41,396 nucleotides of DNA from Candidatus Poribacteria bacterium (GTDB lineage Bacteria > Poribacteria > WGA-4E > JAJDTR01). The stretch spans positions 1-41,396 of the forward strand of contig JAPPIK010000019.1 of NCBI GenBank assembly GCA_028820655.1, written 5' to 3'. Under the pieces are notes generated by a model. That model saw nothing but the letters and a program-made list of their open reading frames with translations. It did not search any database and was not told the origin of the DNA. Shown piece after piece: positions 24,919 through 33,276 of this stretch. The stretch's first letter is position 1; each line of letters opens with the position of its first letter. The position numbers were made by a program, and so were the translations under genes.

Positions 24919-24989
24919 AATCAAGCGAGTGGATAGCGAGTGATCAAGGGAATGAATAATGACCGCGATAGAAATCCCGTAGAACTCCC
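24919..24989 (+). repeat. family A repeat, two units plus cap and extension
   Basis: Unit 1 begins GATCAAGCGAG-type, unit 2 is GATCAAGGGAATGAATAATG with ACC, then GCGATAGAAATCC and CGTAGAACTCCCC. This copy shows the 23-nt periodicity clearly. Confidence 0.8.
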
Positions 24990-25026
24990 CGTGTGCCGTA
25001 ATCCGCCTTTCACCACCAAACTACCG

Positions 25027-25051
25027 GTAGGAGCGATCTCTAGATCGCGAT
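25027..25051 (+). repeat. family B repeat
   Basis: GTAGGAGCGATCTCTAGATC followed by GCGA. Confidence 0.7.
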
Positions 25052-25165
25052 CTTCTTACTTGTATTAAACACTTAGCGAGAGTACCACTTAACGGAGCCA
25101 ATCGTACAATAGTGGTACAGCTTTTTTCTATCGGCTGTCAACCGATTCATTAGTCGGAGATTTGT

Positions 25166-25345
25166 TTAAATTCCCATATTCTCGAGGACAGTTTGCGGAA
25201 AACCACGGGAATTAACATGGATGTCGCGGTTGGCGACGGCGCCTAAGCGGTTGCTCAACCCGTCGATCCGTGTGCCTCGTGTGTTTGCCATTAAGTCTTC
25301 AATCGTGATGATTCCGCCTAGATAGACTGCGGGGCGTCCTACATC
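25166..25345 (-). pseudogene. 60-codon gene remnant (3' end)
   Basis: Open frame between two stops, with GRPAVYLGGIITIEDLMANT, then DGLSNRLGAVANRDIHVNS and VLENMGI at the end. It reads like the C-terminal part of a protein but has no start; the upstream side is interrupted by a stop at 25346-25348. Family not identified. Confidence 0.4.
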
Positions 25346-25655
25346 CTACCGAGCGCCGCTTGGAGGCATCGCTCTTTCCTTTCTATTGCCTCGCAACCTC
25401 GATACATTGCCAAGACTATTGGCGGCATCATAGCAGGCCGGGTATGTGTTCAGCCAAAAAACGTTGGGCATCGTTTTGGAGCGGTAGATCCGATTTATAT
25501 TCCGCTTTCGAGTTCGATCACTTACCCACCCCTCCAAGACGGGTTGTCAGCGGTACTTCTCCCGCAGTCAATGTCCGTTCCTTCGACACCACGCACACCC
25601 TACCTCAAGTCCAATTCTGAACTCCCCTCCGCCGCGGTCTTCCCGCACAATGTCC

Positions 25656-25684
25656 TTGACTTTTGCCACAAGCGTCGCTATGAT
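25656..25684 (+). promoter_or_regulatory. sigma-70-like promoter of PhyH 6
   Basis: TTGACT, exactly 17 nt, then TATGAT; five of six bases match consensus in each hexamer. It lies about 150 nt upstream of the PhyH 6 ATG. Confidence 0.6.
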
Positions 25685-25833
25685 GGTTATTGAAATGCTG
25701 GCGCAAATTGACAATAAGGGAATGAGACTTTGATCGCCTATCACCAACCAATCGGCGCCGCCGCAACACCGCCTTTCGCCACTCCACTATCGACCGTTTC
25801 GGCCAACGACCTGTACCGTGCAGGGGTTCGTGT

Positions 25834-26697
25834 ATGAAAATCAATGATTCGGACATGCAGAAACAGTTTGTGAATGACGGCTTTTATGTCTTCAGAAACA
25901 TGCTTGAGCCGGAGTTAATCGATGAATTAACGCGCATAACCGATGAGGTGCTTGACCGGCAGGATGAGGCGCACTTCGAGCGGCAACGCGCTCCGGGCAG
26001 CATGGTGATGATCGATTGGGAACTGGCGTACCGGTACGACACCATTGCCAAACTCATCACCCACCCCAAATTGCTGAAGCGTCTGGCTCAACTGGGATTC
26101 GCGCAACCTAAGTTCGGGCACGGCAGAATCATCAGCAAACCGCCGCACAGTCCGCGGCTGTTTTGGCACGAAGATGGTCGATTCTGGGACGATCCGGTCA
26201 GCTATACGCCGCAACCTATCCAGTGTTTTCTGATGTACTATCTCGTGGACACCGCCCCGGAGAACGGCTGCCTGCGGGTGATTCCGGGGTCGCACCTGAA
26301 GCGCCACGCACTTCATGACGAGGTTCCGGAGCGGCACACCGAGAAACTGTCGACCTACGCCGACCCGGGGCACATCGCCTTCCAACAGGCGGAGGGAGAG
26401 ATTGACGTACCGCTGAATGCGGGCGACGCCGTGATGGGTTACGGCACGCTGTTTCATTCCGCCCATGCCAATAGGACAGACCGGCGCCGTACCGGCTTAA
26501 CCATGTGGTACTATCCCGATTTCGTCGACCTGCCCGAGCATACCCAAGCCACGGTGGTCTCTTTGGAAACCGGAACCCAAATTACCAAGCGTTCACCGGG
26601 AGAGATGCAGCGTCGGATGGAGCCGCTCAGGCTTGTGTACGACGGGGATGTCGAACCTATCCCGCAGCAGTGGAGGCCGGGGGCGAACCTGAGATAG
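25834..26697 (+). CDS. PhyH family oxygenase 6
   Basis: 287 residues. Metal motif LFWHEDGRFWD gives H112 and D114; distal H208 in LFHSAHANRTDRRRTG with R217-R219 as the 2-oxoglutarate anchor; core turn APENGCLRVIPGSH (141-154). The N-terminal helix MQKQFVNDGFYVFRNML is typical. AGGGG lies about 8 nt before the ATG. Transcription probably starts at the promoter at 25656-25684. Followed by a 743-bp gap before the sulfatase, so it is likely its own transcript. Substrate unknown. Confidence 0.9.
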   Translation: MKINDSDMQKQFVNDGFYVFRNMLEPELIDELTRITDEVLDRQDEAHFERQRAPGSMVMIDWELAYRYDTIAKLITHPKLLKRLAQLGFAQPKFGHGRIISKPPHSPRLFWHEDGRFWDDPVSYTPQPIQCFLMYYLVDTAPENGCLRVIPGSHLKRHALHDEVPERHTEKLSTYADPGHIAFQQAEGEIDVPLNAGDAVMGYGTLFHSAHANRTDRRRTGLTMWYYPDFVDLPEHTQATVVSLETGTQITKRSPGEMQRRMEPLRLVYDGDVEPIPQQWRPGANLR

Positions 26698-26828
26698 GGA
26701 GACTTACGCTCCGGATTGTGGACACGCCGGCCCCGATAAAAACCGCAGAAATGTGGCTAGGTCTTCAGCCAACAATTCGCGTCTTTTAACCTAACCCCAC
26801 TTCTGAAGCTTAGCTACCGTTCTTCGCA

Positions 26829-26858
26829 TTGAAAACTTAACATATGTTATGGTATAAT
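26829..26858 (+). promoter_or_regulatory. promoter with palindromic spacer
   Basis: TTGAAA, an 18-nt spacer, and TATAAT. The spacer contains the perfect 12-bp palindrome TAACATATGTTA (26838-26849), positioned as an operator would be. The nearest downstream gene is the sulfatase, about 580 bp away. Confidence 0.5.
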
Positions 26859-26876
26859 TTGCCGAATCGAGTGACG

Positions 26877-26953
26877 GATCAAACGACGGATTACGGGTAG
26901 GAGCGATCTCCGAATCGCGAATAGCGAGCGCGATCGAAATTCCATAGAGATCC
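26877..26953 (+). repeat. family B repeat nested inside a family A repeat
   Basis: Family A start GATCAAACGACGGATTAC, then a family B copy (26897-26920, GTAGGAGCGATCTCCGAATC plus GCGA), then the family A end ATAGCGAGCGCGATCGAAAT. Confidence 0.7.
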
Positions 26954-27440
26954 TCATAACGAAGGATCAAGCGAAGCGTATTTCCGAAAATGCCATGGAT
27001 TACACCTACACCATATCAGTCCGACTTCATTTTTTCTCCACGATTTTGTCCTGGGTATAGGGGTGGGTCAATTGTCTATTCGCAGAAAATCGCAGGATTT
27101 CGCAGACCGCCAAAATCCCTTCCAACCCGCGCCATCACTGGATTCCCAAGCGATCTATGCGAGAATCGCCAGTCTGCGACGCTCGAAAACGCAACTCCGA
27201 ACTAAATGCCGCAACGCCAGGCCGGATTACAAGCTATCCGTCAAACAGAGGAAGCATTACTACCTTGCAGCGTCTGAAGCGAATCACCATGCGATCGGAG
27301 TTTTCGAGCGTCACCCCTAACGATGTGCACGGACATTAGCGGACTTTAACGACCCTTTCAAACCGGCACAGAATCTATTCGAACCCGCGTCATACACGGT
27401 TCGAAACACAACCGGAGGCATACCGCCGCACGATGGATTT

Positions 27441-29036
27441 ATGAGCGAAGAGAAGAAACCGAATATTCTGCTGATTCTGAATGATGACATGGGTTATTCC
27501 GACCTCGGCTGCTATGGCGGCGAGGTGCAGACGCCAAATCTTGACGGGCTGGCGAACGGCGGGTTGCGATTCACGCAGTTCTACAACACGGCGCGTTGCT
27601 GCCCGTCGCGCGCATCGCTCTTGACCGGGCTGCACCCGCACCAAACCGGCGTCGGACACATGATGGTTGACGATGGATTGGAGGGTTATCGCGGGGATTT
27701 GAATCATCGCTGCGTGACGATTGCCGAGGCGCTTGGAAGGTCGGGATATCGCACCTATATGAGCGGCAAGTGGCATATTTCGCGCCACTTGGGGGCGGAA
27801 GGTCCAAAGCATAGCTGGCCGCGCCAGCGGGGTTTTGACCGGTATTTCGGTCTCCGCGGCGGCGGCGCGAATTACTGGCAGCCGCATACCCTCACGCGGG
27901 ACAACGATCATGTTTTGCACGACGACCTCCCGGACGGCTTCTTCTTGACCGATGCGATTAGCGATGAAGCATCCGGTTTCATCCGAGACCATCATGCGAA
28001 ATCGCCCGACGACCCCTTCTTCACGTATGTCGCTTACACGTCGCCGCATTGGCCGCTGCATGCGCATGAGGAGGATATCGCGCGTTATCAGGGTCGGTTC
28101 TCCGCCGGCTGGGATACGCTGCGCGAAGAACGCCTGCTGCGTATGCGGGAGATGGGAATCTTGGAGGATTGCTGGGAATTAAGCGATCGGGATCCGTCAC
28201 AGCCACCTTGGGGAGACGCGCAACACAAAGAATGGAATCAACGTCGAATGGAAGTGTACGCCGCTCAGATTGACCGCATGGATCAGGGGATTGGGCGGAT
28301 TATCGGCACGTTGAAAGCCACGGGTCAACTGGATAACACGCTGATTCTCTTCTTGGCGGATAACGGCGGGTGCGCCGAAGAGTTGGGCACCAATCTACGT
28401 GTCACTCGAGATCGTCCCGTCGAACCGCCGCTGACACGCGGCGGGACGCCGGTCAGCAGGGGGAACGACCCGACGATTATGCCGGGACCGGAAACCACTT
28501 ACCAAAGCTACGGCGTGCCGTGGGCGAACCTGTCGAATACGCCGTTCCGCGAATACAAGCATTGGGTGCATGAGGGCGGCATCAGCACACCGTTCATCGT
28601 GCATTGGCCCGAGCGAATTGCATCGGCGGGCGAGTTTCGGCACCAGCCGGGGCAGTTGACAGACGTGATGGCGACCTGTCTGGAGATCGCCGGAGCGGCG
28701 TATCCCGAGGAGAACGACGGAAATCCGGTTTACCCGCTGGAGGGTACGAGCTTGGTGCCTGTTTTCGATAATCGGGACAACGGCAAAGGCGTGCTGTATT
28801 GGGAGCACGAGGGGAACAGAGCGGTGCGGCGGGAGAATTGGAAGCTGGTCATAAAGTATCCGGGGGATTGGGAGTTGTACGATATGGAGGCGGACCGTAC
28901 GGAGTTGGAGGATTTGAGCGGGAAATGCCCGGAGATTGTCGAAGAGTTGCGCGGGCTGCACGACGATTGGGCGGATCGGTGTCAGGTTCAGCCGTGGAGG
29001 GATATTTTGGATTCGCGGGATCAAGCGAGCGGATAG
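27441..29036 (+). CDS. arylsulfatase-type sulfatase (S1 family)
   Basis: 531 residues. Hydrolyses sulfate esters using a formylglycine made from Cys53 in the motif CCPSRASLLTG (53-63), which fits CxPSR. The N-terminal metal site NDDMGYSDLGCYGG (14-27) and the second site SGKWHISRHLG are present, as is the downstream LFLADNGG. No signal peptide precedes KPNILLILNDD, so unlike most glycan sulfatases it appears cytoplasmic, unless the start is misplaced. A formylglycine-generating or anaerobic maturase must exist elsewhere. GGAGG lies about 23 nt upstream, too far to be convincing. The last five residues (DQASG) and the TAG stop come from a family A repeat at 29019. Likely substrate: sulfated sugar or sterol; not determinable. 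Confidence 0.9.
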   Translation: MSEEKKPNILLILNDDMGYSDLGCYGGEVQTPNLDGLANGGLRFTQFYNTARCCPSRASLLTGLHPHQTGVGHMMVDDGLEGYRGDLNHRCVTIAEALGRSGYRTYMSGKWHISRHLGAEGPKHSWPRQRGFDRYFGLRGGGANYWQPHTLTRDNDHVLHDDLPDGFFLTDAISDEASGFIRDHHAKSPDDPFFTYVAYTSPHWPLHAHEEDIARYQGRFSAGWDTLREERLLRMREMGILEDCWELSDRDPSQPPWGDAQHKEWNQRRMEVYAAQIDRMDQGIGRIIGTLKATGQLDNTLILFLADNGGCAEELGTNLRVTRDRPVEPPLTRGGTPVSRGNDPTIMPGPETTYQSYGVPWANLSNTPFREYKHWVHEGGISTPFIVHWPERIASAGEFRHQPGQLTDVMATCLEIAGAAYPEENDGNPVYPLEGTSLVPVFDNRDNGKGVLYWEHEGNRAVRRENWKLVIKYPGDWELYDMEADRTELEDLSGKCPEIVEELRGLHDDWADRCQVQPWRDILDSRDQASG

Positions 29037-29111
29037 CGAGTGACCAACTGAGCGAACAGATCAAGCGACTGAATAAGGAGCGCGATAGAAGATTCTTATA
29101 GAATTCCTGTG
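29019..29111 (+). repeat. family A repeat overlapping the sulfatase stop codon
   Basis: Units GATCAAGCGAGCGGATAGCG and GATCAAGCGACTGAATAAGG, cap GCGATAGAAGATTC and an extension. The first unit provides the sulfatase's last codons and stop. Confidence 0.75.
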
Positions 29112-29232
29112 GAAGTTTCTCTAGGGACAGGTAGGAAGGGCATCTTGCCCCGATTAACCAACGTTGGATAGGAAACACTTATGAATTCGCTAGAGATTCG
29201 TAATTCACTAACCACTGCTTTTTGAGATTGCC

Positions 29233-30375
29233 ATGTCTACACTTGACTGGATTACCGTAAAGGGATTTAAGAGCATCAAATCTATTGAGGAGTTGGAACT
29301 CCGTCCAATCAATGTCCTAATTGGATCGAACGGTGCCGGAAAGTCAAACTTCATGGAGGTTTTTTCGCTCCTTAACACGATGCGCCTAGGGGGCCTAAGG
29401 GATTACGTCATGAGGTCCGGCGGCGCGGACAGAATACTTCACTTCGGTTCAAAGACAACTCAGCAGCTAAGTATTGAAATTGGTTTCGAGAATGGAAAAA
29501 GAAAGTACAATATAGATTTGGCTCCGAATGATGCCGATGGTATGTTTCCGTCGAATGAAAACGTCTATACTTCGGTCAAACAAGAGACGATTCCCGATGA
29601 CGCCGTTTCTACGCTTTATGCGCTCCTCGGAAGGGATAGCGAAGCGGGAATTAGCAACACAAAGCAAAAATCTCGCGCAATTTCTTACGTTCGGGAACAT
29701 CTTTTTCACTGGCGATTGTACCAATTCCACGATACGAGTTCATCCTCGCCCATTAAGAAAACCGTACCCCTAAACGATAATCGCTACTTGCGGCATGACG
29801 GCTCGAATCTCGCCGCCTTCCTGTACTACCTGCGCGAAAAACATGGACGCTCGTACGACATGATACGCCGCACGGTACGGCTCGTTGCGCCATTTTTCGA
29901 CGACTTTTTCCTTGAACCGCTTGCGCTAAACGAAGATACGATTCGGCTCGAATGGCGGCATCAGGGTTCAGACGACTATTTTGATGTGTCGTCTCTCTCT
30001 GACGGCACTTTGCGTTTCATCGCTTTGGCAACACTGCTGCTGCAACCGACGGAACTGCGCCCCTCGGTGATTCTGTTGGACGAGCCGGAACTGGGATTGC
30101 ACCCCGCCGCGATCGCGATTCTTTCCTTTCTCATTAAGCAAGCCTCTGTGGAAACTCAGATTGTCGTTGCCACTCAATCTTCCTTGCTTTTGGATAATTT
30201 CAACCCCGAAGACGTGCTCGTCGCCGAACGTGTGGAGGGAGCTACCCAATTCACAAGACTGGAAGGAGAAAAACTGAAAATCTGGCTTGAGGATTATAGC
30301 CTCGGTCAACTCTGGGAGAAGAATGAACTCGGTGGTCGGCCGGCTCCGGAGTTCACAGATCGGGAGTCCACGTAA
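29233..30375 (+). CDS. AAA-type (SMC/ABC-like, COG4637) ATPase of an ATPase/DUF4276 pair
   Basis: 380 residues. An ABC/SMC-type nucleotide-binding core: Walker A GSNGAGKSN (31-39), signature-like SLSDGTLRF (254-262), Walker B VILLDEPELGLHP (279-291), and a switch loop VVATQSSLLL (311-320) in which Gln315 takes the usual His position. The N-terminal ITVKGFKSIKSIEELELRPI is typical of the OLD/RecF-like AAA_21 group. The stop overlaps the next start as TAATG, so the two are translationally coupled. Pairs of this ATPase with a DUF4276 protein are recurrent in bacteria and resemble the two-gene layout of AbiL and PARIS. Likely role: phage-sensing ATPase that controls its partner. Cytoplasmic. No strong ribosome site; start provisional. 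Confidence 0.85.
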   Translation: MSTLDWITVKGFKSIKSIEELELRPINVLIGSNGAGKSNFMEVFSLLNTMRLGGLRDYVMRSGGADRILHFGSKTTQQLSIEIGFENGKRKYNIDLAPNDADGMFPSNENVYTSVKQETIPDDAVSTLYALLGRDSEAGISNTKQKSRAISYVREHLFHWRLYQFHDTSSSSPIKKTVPLNDNRYLRHDGSNLAAFLYYLREKHGRSYDMIRRTVRLVAPFFDDFFLEPLALNEDTIRLEWRHQGSDDYFDVSSLSDGTLRFIALATLLLQPTELRPSVILLDEPELGLHPAAIAILSFLIKQASVETQIVVATQSSLLLDNFNPEDVLVAERVEGATQFTRLEGEKLKIWLEDYSLGQLWEKNELGGRPAPEFTDREST

Positions 30376-31079
30376 TGGCGAGACTGCTCGTTCATGTGGA
30401 GGGCCAAACTGAGGAATATTTCGTCAATAGAATCCTTGAAACTCATTTACGTACTCACGGATTCTCAAACGTCAGTGCACGCTTAATGGGAAAGCCACGT
30501 CAACGGAGCCAGCGCGGAGGGGTCCGGGCGTGGATTACAGTACGTAAGGACATAACGAATCATTTAAAGCAAGACCGAGGGTGCATTGCCACCACTATGG
30601 TGGATTACTACGGAATGCCACAAACCGGTTCAAGGGCATGGCCCGGACGCGCTGAAGCCAGTAACTTCGCGTTTCCGAAAAATGCATGCACGGTTGAAAA
30701 CGCACTCGCGTTGAATGTCTGCGAACAAATGGGGACAAACTTTAACCCGATTCGATTCGTTCCTCATGTAATGATGCATGAGTTTGAAGCGATGCTTTTT
30801 AGCGATTGTGGCAAGTTCGCAGAAGGTATCGGGCAGCCTGAACTGGCACCGAAGTTTCAAGCCATCCGTGACAAATTTGCAACCCCGGAAGAAATTGATG
30901 ACTCGCCCGAAACGGCGCCATCCAAACGTATTGAATCGCTGGTTCCCGGATACCAAAAGCCATCATTGGGGATTTTAGCGGCGTTAGACATTGGTCTCGC
31001 GGCAATCCGGTCGGCGTGCCCACGTTTTTGCAGTTGGTTGGAAAAGTTGGAAGGTATACCTGCAAATCCTGATACGTAG
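30375..31079 (+). CDS. DUF4276-family protein, TOPRIM-like putative effector
   Basis: 234 residues. Starts one base before the ATPase stop ends (TAATG), with GGGAG upstream. The opening LLVHVEGQTEEYFVNRIL (4-21) carries the conserved Glu9, TTMVDYYGMP (73-82) the Asp77, and MMHEFEAMLFSD (133-144) the third conserved acidic block; this order matches the DUF4276 family and, more loosely, TOPRIM nucleases such as those in OLD, AbiL and PARIS effectors. That relationship is from memory of fold-level similarity, not something shown by the sequence alone. Likely role: nuclease or other effector released or activated by the neighbouring ATPase. Cytoplasmic. Confidence 0.8.
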   Translation: MARLLVHVEGQTEEYFVNRILETHLRTHGFSNVSARLMGKPRQRSQRGGVRAWITVRKDITNHLKQDRGCIATTMVDYYGMPQTGSRAWPGRAEASNFAFPKNACTVENALALNVCEQMGTNFNPIRFVPHVMMHEFEAMLFSDCGKFAEGIGQPELAPKFQAIRDKFATPEEIDDSPETAPSKRIESLVPGYQKPSLGILAALDIGLAAIRSACPRFCSWLEKLEGIPANPDT

Positions 31080-31182
31080 TTGGGACAGGACGGTATGAGA
31101 ACTACCACAATCAATAATGACCTTCCAATGCTTATAAAAAAGCGTTGCTGTTGAAGACTCGAATTGAAACAGGAGCATCACA

Positions 31183-32715
31183 ATGAGAGCACATGGGAAC
31201 ACCGAAACCACGGAGACACGAATTTCGACACTCCCAGATGTTCGGATTTCAGCGGAGAATTTTGGCCCTATCGTAAACGGCAGTATAGACCTGCGGCCGC
31301 TGACGGTGTTCGTTGGTCCTAGCAACACCGGAAAGACCTATCTCGCCACGCTCATCTACGCATTTCACAAGACTCTTCCCGATTTCTCACTGCTTCCAGT
31401 CATGGGTAAACACCTTCATCGTTTTGTGCAGGATTTGGGAGACACCAAAACGTCAACTAGAGATGAGCGCTCTTGGGAAGTGTTATTTCAAGATATTGTC
31501 GGAAAACTTCAGACTAAGGGGCGACGCTTCATGTTCACGGATTTGCCCAGTCCTGTGCGTGAGCGGTGGAAAATTGTTCTCAACGATAACCAGTTGCTGG
31601 GCAAGGAATTGGAAAACGAACTACAGCGCTGTTTTGGCCTTCGGTCCATTTCCGAGTTGGTGCGACTGTCAGGGAGTTCAGACAGCGCTGAGCTTTCATT
31701 GAATGTCAGTGACGAATGTCGGCCCCTTTGGAATGTCGATATAAAAGTCTCGACATCGGGCATTACTACGGAGGGACGTATTGAGGGCATGGTACTTTTC
31801 CCCGATGGCGGTGCCGTTGCTAACCGCTGGGGACACGGAAAATTTCGAGAACTGGCAAAAAAGACAGTTGGAGAATTCTTCGACGAATTCCTGTATTCCG
31901 CCGCTTGGAATGACAGACGAGGTGAATCGCATTACCTGCCGGCAGCCCGGAGCGGTGTTATGCTGAGCCATCGTGTCATTTCAAGTTCTTTGATGGCAAA
32001 CGCAACTCGTGCAGGGATGGATCCATTTCCGGAGATTCCGACGTTTTCAGGTATGGTAGCAGATTTCCTGCAACAACTTATCCTTTACGAAGAAGAACGC
32101 ACACCCGACAATCTCATGAAAAACTTTGCCGATGTGCTTGAGCGTAATGTTCTTGACGGAAAAATACGGGTCAACAGAGCCTCAGCGGGCGGATATCCGG
32201 ACTTCGTGTATCAGCCGCGAAAATCGAAGAAAACCATTCGCTTGGCTCGTGCGTCGTCCATGGTAACCGAACTTGCTCCTATCGTATTGTTTCTCCGGGG
32301 CGTCATTGCGCGCGGCGACACGCTCATCATTGACGAACCCGAGGCTCACCTGCACCCCGAGATGCAGGTCGAGTTCACACGCTTCCTTGCATCTGTCGTT
32401 CGTTCAGGCATTCGAATCATCCTGACAACACATAGCGAGTGGGTGCTAGAGGAACTCGCCAATTTGGTACAAGCTTCGGAACTTAGCAAATCCGAAAGGT
32501 TAGCAATCAACGGTAGCGACATCGCTCTCACTGAAAAGGAAGTTGGAGCGTGGCTGTTTAAACCCAAGAGACGACCTAAGGGTTCAGTCGTGGAGGAAAT
32601 CCCGCTGAATCGGGAATCGGGAACTTTTGCCGCCGGTTATGACAAGGTGGCTGTCGATGGTTATAACCGTTGGGCTGAGATGACGAGCCGCACGGCTAAA
32701 GACGAGGATAAATGA
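31183..32715 (+). CDS. second AAA-type ATPase (OLD/RecF-like) of the island
   Basis: 510 residues, with AGGAG about 8 nt before the ATG. Walker A FVGPSNTGKTYLA (43-55), Walker B LIIDEPEAHLHPEM (381-394) and a canonical switch His417 in ILTTHSEWVLEEL. Between them lies a 300-residue insertion that includes EFFDEFLYSAAW, probably the coiled-coil/arm region. It is not closely similar to the ATPase at 29233; the two belong to different branches. The stop overlaps the next gene as ATGA. Its membership in an anti-phage ATPase/nuclease pair is inferred from this coupling and from the nuclease-like partner. Confidence 0.85.
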   Translation: MRAHGNTETTETRISTLPDVRISAENFGPIVNGSIDLRPLTVFVGPSNTGKTYLATLIYAFHKTLPDFSLLPVMGKHLHRFVQDLGDTKTSTRDERSWEVLFQDIVGKLQTKGRRFMFTDLPSPVRERWKIVLNDNQLLGKELENELQRCFGLRSISELVRLSGSSDSAELSLNVSDECRPLWNVDIKVSTSGITTEGRIEGMVLFPDGGAVANRWGHGKFRELAKKTVGEFFDEFLYSAAWNDRRGESHYLPAARSGVMLSHRVISSSLMANATRAGMDPFPEIPTFSGMVADFLQQLILYEEERTPDNLMKNFADVLERNVLDGKIRVNRASAGGYPDFVYQPRKSKKTIRLARASSMVTELAPIVLFLRGVIARGDTLIIDEPEAHLHPEMQVEFTRFLASVVRSGIRIILTTHSEWVLEELANLVQASELSKSERLAINGSDIALTEKEVGAWLFKPKRRPKGSVVEEIPLNRESGTFAAGYDKVAVDGYNRWAEMTSRTAKDEDK

Positions 32716-33206
32716 GTAGCCTTGCAAATGCCGTCCGCACTAGAGTCTCGGAGGAGTGTCTAACGACAAGGTGCCAAAAAGAAGGGTGCAAAGTAAGTCT
32801 CCCAAGAATTGGAGGGTTTCCGGATAGACAGCGTCCATACGTCGTTATCGATATGGACCACTCCGAATCGCCTGCTTCGCAAGATGAGCAACGCTGCGAT
32901 TTCCTTTTCGTCGGGGAGTGCGAAAACCAAGGCTGGGTTGTGCCGTTGGAACTGAAGAGAGGTCAGCCAACCGCGAATGAGATTGTACACCAACTCCGGG
33001 CAGGCGCTTCAATCGCGGAGGACATTGTTCCTAGAAATGCGGAAGCTAAGTTCCGGCCGGTTGCAGCCTACGGCGGTGAACTCAAGCGGCATCAATTGAA
33101 ACTTTTCAGATACAAAGCGAACAGGATTGAATTTCGAGGTCAGCGTGAAGGTGTTCGCCTAATCCGCTGCGGAGTGAGCCTAAAACATGCGCTTAAGTCA
33201 CCATAA
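32712..33206 (+). CDS. small PD-(D/E)xK-like putative nuclease coupled to the ATPase
   Basis: 164 residues, starting inside the ATPase stop (ATGA overlap). The middle shows a restriction-endonuclease-fold pattern: a strand PYVVIDMD (42-49), then CDFLFVGE with Asp63, then WVVPLELKRG with Glu80-x-Lys82, followed by a helix EIVHQLRAGA with Gln94; the D-(16)-ExK spacing fits PD-(D/E)xK nucleases. The N-terminus has three Cys (C16, C21, C26) and two more follow (C62, C70), which might bind a metal. No family recognised by name. The alternative is a nuclease-fold protein without activity. Confidence 0.7.
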   Translation: MSSLANAVRTRVSEECLTTRCQKEGCKVSLPRIGGFPDRQRPYVVIDMDHSESPASQDEQRCDFLFVGECENQGWVVPLELKRGQPTANEIVHQLRAGASIAEDIVPRNAEAKFRPVAAYGGELKRHQLKLFRYKANRIEFRGQREGVRLIRCGVSLKHALKSP

Positions 33207-33276
33207 GTGCCGGTTTGAATGACGGCTATCAAAGGCATTTTTCGGCATCTGTAGATTCTTTTTGGAGTAAATCAGA

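Larger units (their letters stand above)
24870..25833. other. 964-bp intergenic region: repeats, a gene remnant and a promoter
   Basis: A family A repeat (24919-24989) and a family B repeat (25027-25051) lie between two copies of CGGAGCCAATCGTACAATA (24877-24895 and 25093-25111). A gene remnant is at 25166-25345 and a strong promoter at 25656-25684. Nothing else recognised. Confidence 0.55.
26698..27440. other. 743-bp intergenic region with a promoter and a nested repeat
   Basis: A strong promoter with a palindromic spacer is at 26829-26858 and a family B copy interrupting a family A copy at 26877-26953. From about 26990 to 27330 several frames are open but none looks protein-like or has a ribosome site. 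Confidence 0.5.

Noticed and set aside
26990-27339. Overlapping plus-strand frames upstream of the sulfatase
   Set aside because: Three frames are open over the same stretch, none with a ribosome site or protein-like pattern.
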